Shown: positions 6,001-7,254 of the stretch, in pieces | Layout: each line of letters opens with the position of its first letter | Numbering within the stretch: position 1 is the stretch's first letter | From: Eubacterium sp. | GTDB lineage: Bacteria; Bacillota; Clostridia; Lachnospirales; Lachnospiraceae | DNA length: 7,254 nucleotides | Direction: 5' to 3' | Assembly (NCBI GenBank): GCA_024681495.1 | Contig: JAILAS010000100.1 | Coordinates: forward strand, 1 to 7,254 | Translations under genes and position numbers: made by a program | The notes under the pieces: model-generated | Database searches by the model: none | What the model was told of the DNA's origin: nothing | The model's input: the letters and a program-made list of their open reading frames with translations, nothing else

Positions 6001-7254
6001 ATGTCCGGCGGAACCATAAGCGGCAACACTGCGACGAGCGATTACGACTGCTACGGCGGCGGAGTGTATGTATATGACGGCACGTTTACCATGTCCGGCG
6101 GAACCATAAGCGGCAACACAGCGACGGGCGATTACGACGGCTACGGCGGCGGAGTGTATGTGTCTGACGGCACGTTTACCATGTCCGGCGGAACCATAAG
6201 CGGCAATTCTGCGACAACCGCCGGCGGCGGAGTGTGTTTCGCAGGTGGAAATGTAAATGTCTCGGGAGCTCCTGTTATTTATGGAAACACCCTGGGAACG
6301 GGCGATGACGCAACCGACTCGAACCTCTATATATCAAGTGGATGTACCATCACGCTGGGCAGTCTTACAAACGGCGCCAGCATAGGCGTAAACATGGATG
6401 CATCGGAATATGCGACCGAAGGCTATCAATTCACGAACGCGCTTTCCGATGCCGACACGGCAGCCGGATACCTCGACTACATCTTCCCGGACGTTTCGGG
6501 AACCGGAATCAGCGTGAATGATTCCTATAACCTGGTGCTGGGAGCGCACTCACACTCCTTTACATATACAGCGAGCGGCAACAAGATAACCGCCACTTGC
6601 GTCGGTGATTACAGCTGCAGCGAGGGCTATGACGAAGGAATTACGATTGCGCTGAAGGCGCCCACGAATCCGGGCTACGACGGAACGGCGAAGACAGTGA
6701 CCATAAGCGGCTATCCCGACGATGCTCCCGACGAGCTGGCAGCTGAGCCTACTGTAGTTTACTACAATTCGACCGGAGCGCTCAGCACCACGGCGGACGG
6801 CGACGCTCTTAGTTCTGCGCCTATCGAGGTGGGCAATTATGTGGCTAAGATAACCTGGGGCGACGACACCTCTTCGGCGACAGCATCGGTGGCATTCACC
6901 ATCAACCCGGGTACGCCGACAATATCGACTCTCCCCACGGCCTCGGCGATAACGGAGGGCCAGACTCTGGCGGACAGCACGTTGTCGGGCGGAGTGGCTG
7001 TGGCTACAGTCAGTGGAAGCACGGTGGTTTTGGAAGGAACCTTCACCTGGGCGGATTCGACCATTACACCCGCAGTATCCGATAGTGGAGTGACCGGATA
7101 CAGCGTGGTATTTACGCCTTCGGATACGGAACACTATGATACTGTAAGCTTTACGGTTACACTGACCGTCAACGCAGCCGAAACGGATAACGGCGATGAT
7201 TCCGGCAGCGACTCGGGAGATGATTCCGGTAGCGACTCGGGAGATGATTCCGGT
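1..7254 (+). CDS. giant modular right-handed beta-helix surface protein (adhesin-like), internal fragment open at both ends
   Basis: Frame 1 reads through all 2,418 codons without a stop; neither the start codon nor the stop is in the window. The first Met (codon 119) lies inside the first module, so it is not the start. The protein is predicted to be exported and displayed at the cell surface. Order: Thr/Ala/Gly/Asp spacer (residues 10-49), five header-helix-cap modules (67-612, 613-991, 992-1247, 1248-1836, 1837-2181), an HSHSF/YDG domain (2182-2302), an Ig- or MBG-like domain (2303-2391), and a Ser-Asp-Gly linker (2399 onward). About 40 rungs carry the GGGIY ... GGxISGNxA pattern, which resembles the GGA(I/L/V) and FxxN repeats of chlamydial Pmp proteins and of many gut-bacterial beta-helix proteins. 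There is no visible catalytic motif, so adhesion, glycan binding or surface spacing are guesses from the family. The protein is acidic and has no Lys or Arg before R117. Coding status is near certain, beta-helix fold very likely, exact role unknown. Confidence 0.95.
28..147 (+). repeat. Thr/Ala/Gly/Asp low-complexity spacer with imperfect DNA repeats
   Basis: Residues 10-49 consist almost only of Thr, Ala, Gly, Asp and Ser, in short units such as DTAGT, TGTAGA and DTAGTN. At DNA level the 16-mer gacacggccggcacga occurs at 43-58 and again at 79-94, 36 bp (12 codons) apart, so the stretch grew by in-frame tandem duplication. Flexible spacers like this often sit between a signal peptide and the first folded domain of a wall protein. 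The few residues before it (WAADASLS) could be the mature N-terminus, but no hydrophobic signal core is visible in the window. The spacer is followed by a short DTQISAQAN stretch leading into module 1. Confidence 0.75.
199..1836 (+). repeat. Module 1: header, about 11 beta-helix rungs, cap
   Basis: The header (about residues 67-180) carries SWAEL with W70, a DDCVAD segment, LDLNGYVIDR (108-117), NEGTLVIKDS (133-142) and LYKN (150-153) followed by GVF. The helix (about 181-540) has roughly eleven rungs, for example GGGIYNTGTLTINGGTICGN and GGGLYILEDYYQVEVNISGG. Several central rungs (about residues 315-410) depart from consensus: GAC and GAG replace GGG, and there is an aromatic run at 368-378. 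The cap (541-611) reads NIYLPSG, then GADVGITMENG, GEFAEA, GYQNYF, and ends in LKLV. The header and cap recur in all five modules, which defines the module boundaries. The edges are set by eye and could shift by several residues. Confidence 0.85.
1837..2973 (+). repeat. Module 2: header, about 7 beta-helix rungs, cap
   Basis: The header starts near residue 613 with TWDEVQAAL (W619), followed by LDLNGYVIDRG (657-667), NNGDLTVRDS, and LYKN followed by GVY. The helix has about seven rungs after the lead-in GGAITGG, including GGAIYNADTTCIYDGDISEN and GGGVYGAEGSYTIIQDAQIS. Many rungs here use GGA rather than GGG, which makes this module the most Pmp-like. The cap (922-991) contains TNVYLVEDQ, ANIGVTMAVGGG, DFAEPG, GYEHCF and a YGVLLNG ... 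LTLS ending. The header matches module 3 closely in protein (both TAILDLNGYVIDRG) but uses many different synonymous codons, so the duplication is old. Confidence 0.85.
2974..3741 (+). repeat. Module 3: short module with only about 2 beta-helix rungs
   Basis: A complete header is present: SWDEL with W999, GNCVADSSD, LDLNGYVIDRG (1037-1047), NEGTLTIVDS, and LYMN followed by GVY. Only two clear rungs follow the lead-in GGAIVGG: one around AGAVYNSGTLNLRYGTIAGN and one around GGGIYAADGAINVQGSPSVT. The cap starts at residue 1178 (NLYLVDGEVITI) and continues with ADIGITMAD, DVFAVPDG, GYESYF and LRLV. At 256 residues it is less than half the length of modules 1 and 4, while header and cap are of normal length. 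The difference is therefore in rung number only, consistent with in-frame rung loss or with never having expanded. Confidence 0.85.
4583..4881 (+). repeat. Direct 38-bp repeat pair inside module 4 (4583-4620 and 4844-4881)
   Basis: The two copies are identical except at one position (a versus g, changing Thr to Ala in SSNEATYEGGG versus SSNEAAYEGGG). They lie 261 bp (87 codons) apart, an in-frame distance spanning about three rungs. Such near-identity at DNA level inside otherwise diverged rungs suggests a multi-rung block duplication or a gene conversion tract. Confidence 0.85.
4669..5030 (+). repeat. Direct 26-bp identical repeat pair inside module 4 (4669-4694 and 5005-5030)
   Basis: Both copies are the same 26 bases and encode GGEISENTA preceded by a Met-x-Gly/Ser lead. 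They lie 336 bp (112 codons) apart and in frame. A related GGVISENSA rung follows at about 5095, and tcgaccggcggcgga recurs at 5032-5046 and 5123-5137. The region therefore looks like a local patchwork of duplicated rungs. Confidence 0.8.
5509..6543 (+). repeat. Module 5: divergent header, about 6 rungs including a near-identical tandem array, divergent cap
   Basis: The header begins with NSWEAL (W1842), MGDCDCIDES and TIDLNGYTIDRA (1877-1888). It lacks the LYxN ... GVY segment present in modules 1-4: SGGCLTIKDSS (1904-1913) runs straight into GTITGGN and the first rung. The rungs are highly regular, centred on four 26-30-residue units that start GGGVY (residues 1959-2074). The cap (2108-2180) is related but diverged: NLYISSGCTITL, GASIGVNMDAS, then a longer insert before GYLDYIF and a final NLVLG. 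This is the last helix module before the C-terminal stalk domains, which may explain its different ends. Confidence 0.82.
5875..6222 (+). repeat. In-frame 90-bp tandem repeat array (four units)
   Basis: Units start at 5875, 5965, 6055 and 6145. The first three are exactly 90 bp (30 codons) and the last is 78 bp, after which a fifth, diverged GGGV rung begins at 6223. Units 2 and 3 differ at about 8 of 90 positions by hand alignment. The core ggcggaaccataagcggcaa is identical in all four. Each unit encodes one rung of the form GGGVYVxDGTFTMSGGTISG followed by N(T/S)(A/V)T. Differences concentrate in the variable loop (YVAD, YVSS, YVYD, YVSD) and in the SDYDCY-type tail. Sharing of synonymous codons points to recent duplication or ongoing gene conversion. 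Confidence 0.92.
6544..6906 (+). other. HSHSF ... C...C ... YDG beta-rich stalk domain
   Basis: Residues 2182-2302 begin with HSHSFTYTASGNKITATC, then C2206, KAPTNPGYDGTAKTVTISG (YDG at 2226-2228), VVYYNSTG, and IEVGNYVAKITW (about 2275-2286). The HSFTY...ITATC opening followed by YDGTAK and GNYVAKI is a recurrent combination in large surface proteins of gut Clostridia, where YDG/MBG-type beta domains form stalk segments. Here it links the last beta-helix cap to the next Ig-like domain. C2200 and C2206 are close together and could form a disulphide or, with H2183 and H2185, bind a metal; neither is shown. Family recognition is from memory. Confidence 0.7.
6907..7173 (+). other. Ig-like/MBG-like beta-sandwich repeat domain
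   Basis: Residues 2303-2391 contain the pattern TPTISTLPTASAITEGQTLA, then STLSGG, FTWADSTITPAVSDSG, YSVVFTPSDTEHYDTV and a closing FTVTLTVN. The EGQTL ... F.W .. P ... Y.VVFTP.D...Y series is typical of short bacterial surface domains that pack as tandem beta-sandwich stalks. Relative to the common form there appear to be extra residues (about 2334-2345, ATVSGSTVVLEG) between the SGG turn and GTFTW. Only one copy is visible. It connects through AETDNG to the Ser-Asp-Gly linker. Confidence 0.65.
7195..7254 (+). repeat. Ser-Asp-Gly repeat linker, 24-bp period, running off the window
   Basis: Two full 24-bp units (7195-7218 and 7219-7242) and a half unit (7243-7254) encode DDSGSDSG repeated. 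The full units differ at one synonymous site (ggc versus ggt). The array continues past the window edge, so its length is unknown. Acidic Ser/Asp linkers of this kind resemble the SD-repeat spans of clumping-factor proteins, which carry the functional domains through the peptidoglycan to a sortase-type anchor. The anchor itself would lie downstream and is not seen. Confidence 0.9.

Noticed and set aside
5875..6222. Possible CRISPR array because of regular direct repeats
   Set aside because: The 90-bp units are contiguous, with no unique spacers, are in frame, and encode consensus beta-helix rungs.
6550..7134. Minus-strand open frame of 194 codons
   Set aside because: It lies entirely antisense to the stalk domains of the frame 1 protein. 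Its translation is rich in Arg, Ser, Cys and His with no recognisable domain, as expected from reading a Gly/Ser/Thr/Asp-rich gene backwards.
1..7254. Glycoside hydrolase or polysaccharide lyase activity, as in other beta-helix proteins
   Set aside because: No recognisable catalytic motif of pectate lyases or GH28-type enzymes is visible. The rungs are low-complexity GGGIY/SGN repeats typical of structural or adhesin-like proteins.

Overview
The whole 7,254-base window lies inside one protein-coding gene. Reading frame 1 of the + strand is open from the first base to the last: 2,418 codons with no stop, entering already in frame and leaving without a stop. There is no intergenic space, RNA gene, promoter or terminator. 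Both the true start and the true stop lie outside the window, so the protein is longer than 2,418 residues.

The product is a giant, secreted, repeat-built surface protein of the right-handed parallel beta-helix type, often annotated as adhesin-like, right-handed parallel beta-helix repeat-containing, or polymorphic outer-membrane-protein-repeat-like. The evidence is about 40 copies of a rung of roughly 22-30 residues with the consensus GGGIYN-x-GTLTINGGTISGNTA. The composition is dominated by Gly, Ser, Thr, Asn and Asp, with few basic residues.

Layout, N- to C-terminal: (1) a Thr/Ala/Gly/Asp-rich spacer (nt 28-147), probably just after an unseen signal peptide; (2) five tandem modules (nt 199-1836, 1837-2973, 2974-3741, 3742-5508, 5509-6543). 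Each has a header (SWDEL ... LDLNGYVIDRG ... NEGTLxIxDS), a run of beta-helix rungs, and a closing cap (NVYLPDGxxITV ... GAxIGIxMA ... FAxP ... GY). The runs hold about 11, 7, 2, 14 and 6 rungs, so the modules range from 256 to 589 residues; (3) two small beta-rich stalk domains: an HSHSF...C...C...YDGTAK domain (nt 6544-6906) and an Ig-like/MBG-like domain (nt 6907-7173); (4) the start of a Ser-Asp-Gly repeat linker with an 8-residue period (nt 7195-7254), the sort of extended spacer that often precedes a cell-wall anchor.

The domain vocabulary (LDLNGYVIDRG headers, NVYLPDG caps, HSFTYTASGNKITATC followed by YDGTAK, Ser/Asp linker) is what I associate with large surface proteins of anaerobic gut or rumen Bacillota (Clostridia such as Lachnospiraceae and Oscillospiraceae). 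The moderate GC content and free use of ATA, AGA and AGG codons fit this. The assignment is inference from family resemblance, not from any phylogenetic marker in the window.

Repeats exist at several time depths: anciently diverged modules, intermediate duplications in module 4, and a nearly identical 90-bp tandem array in module 5 that looks recent and could change in copy number.
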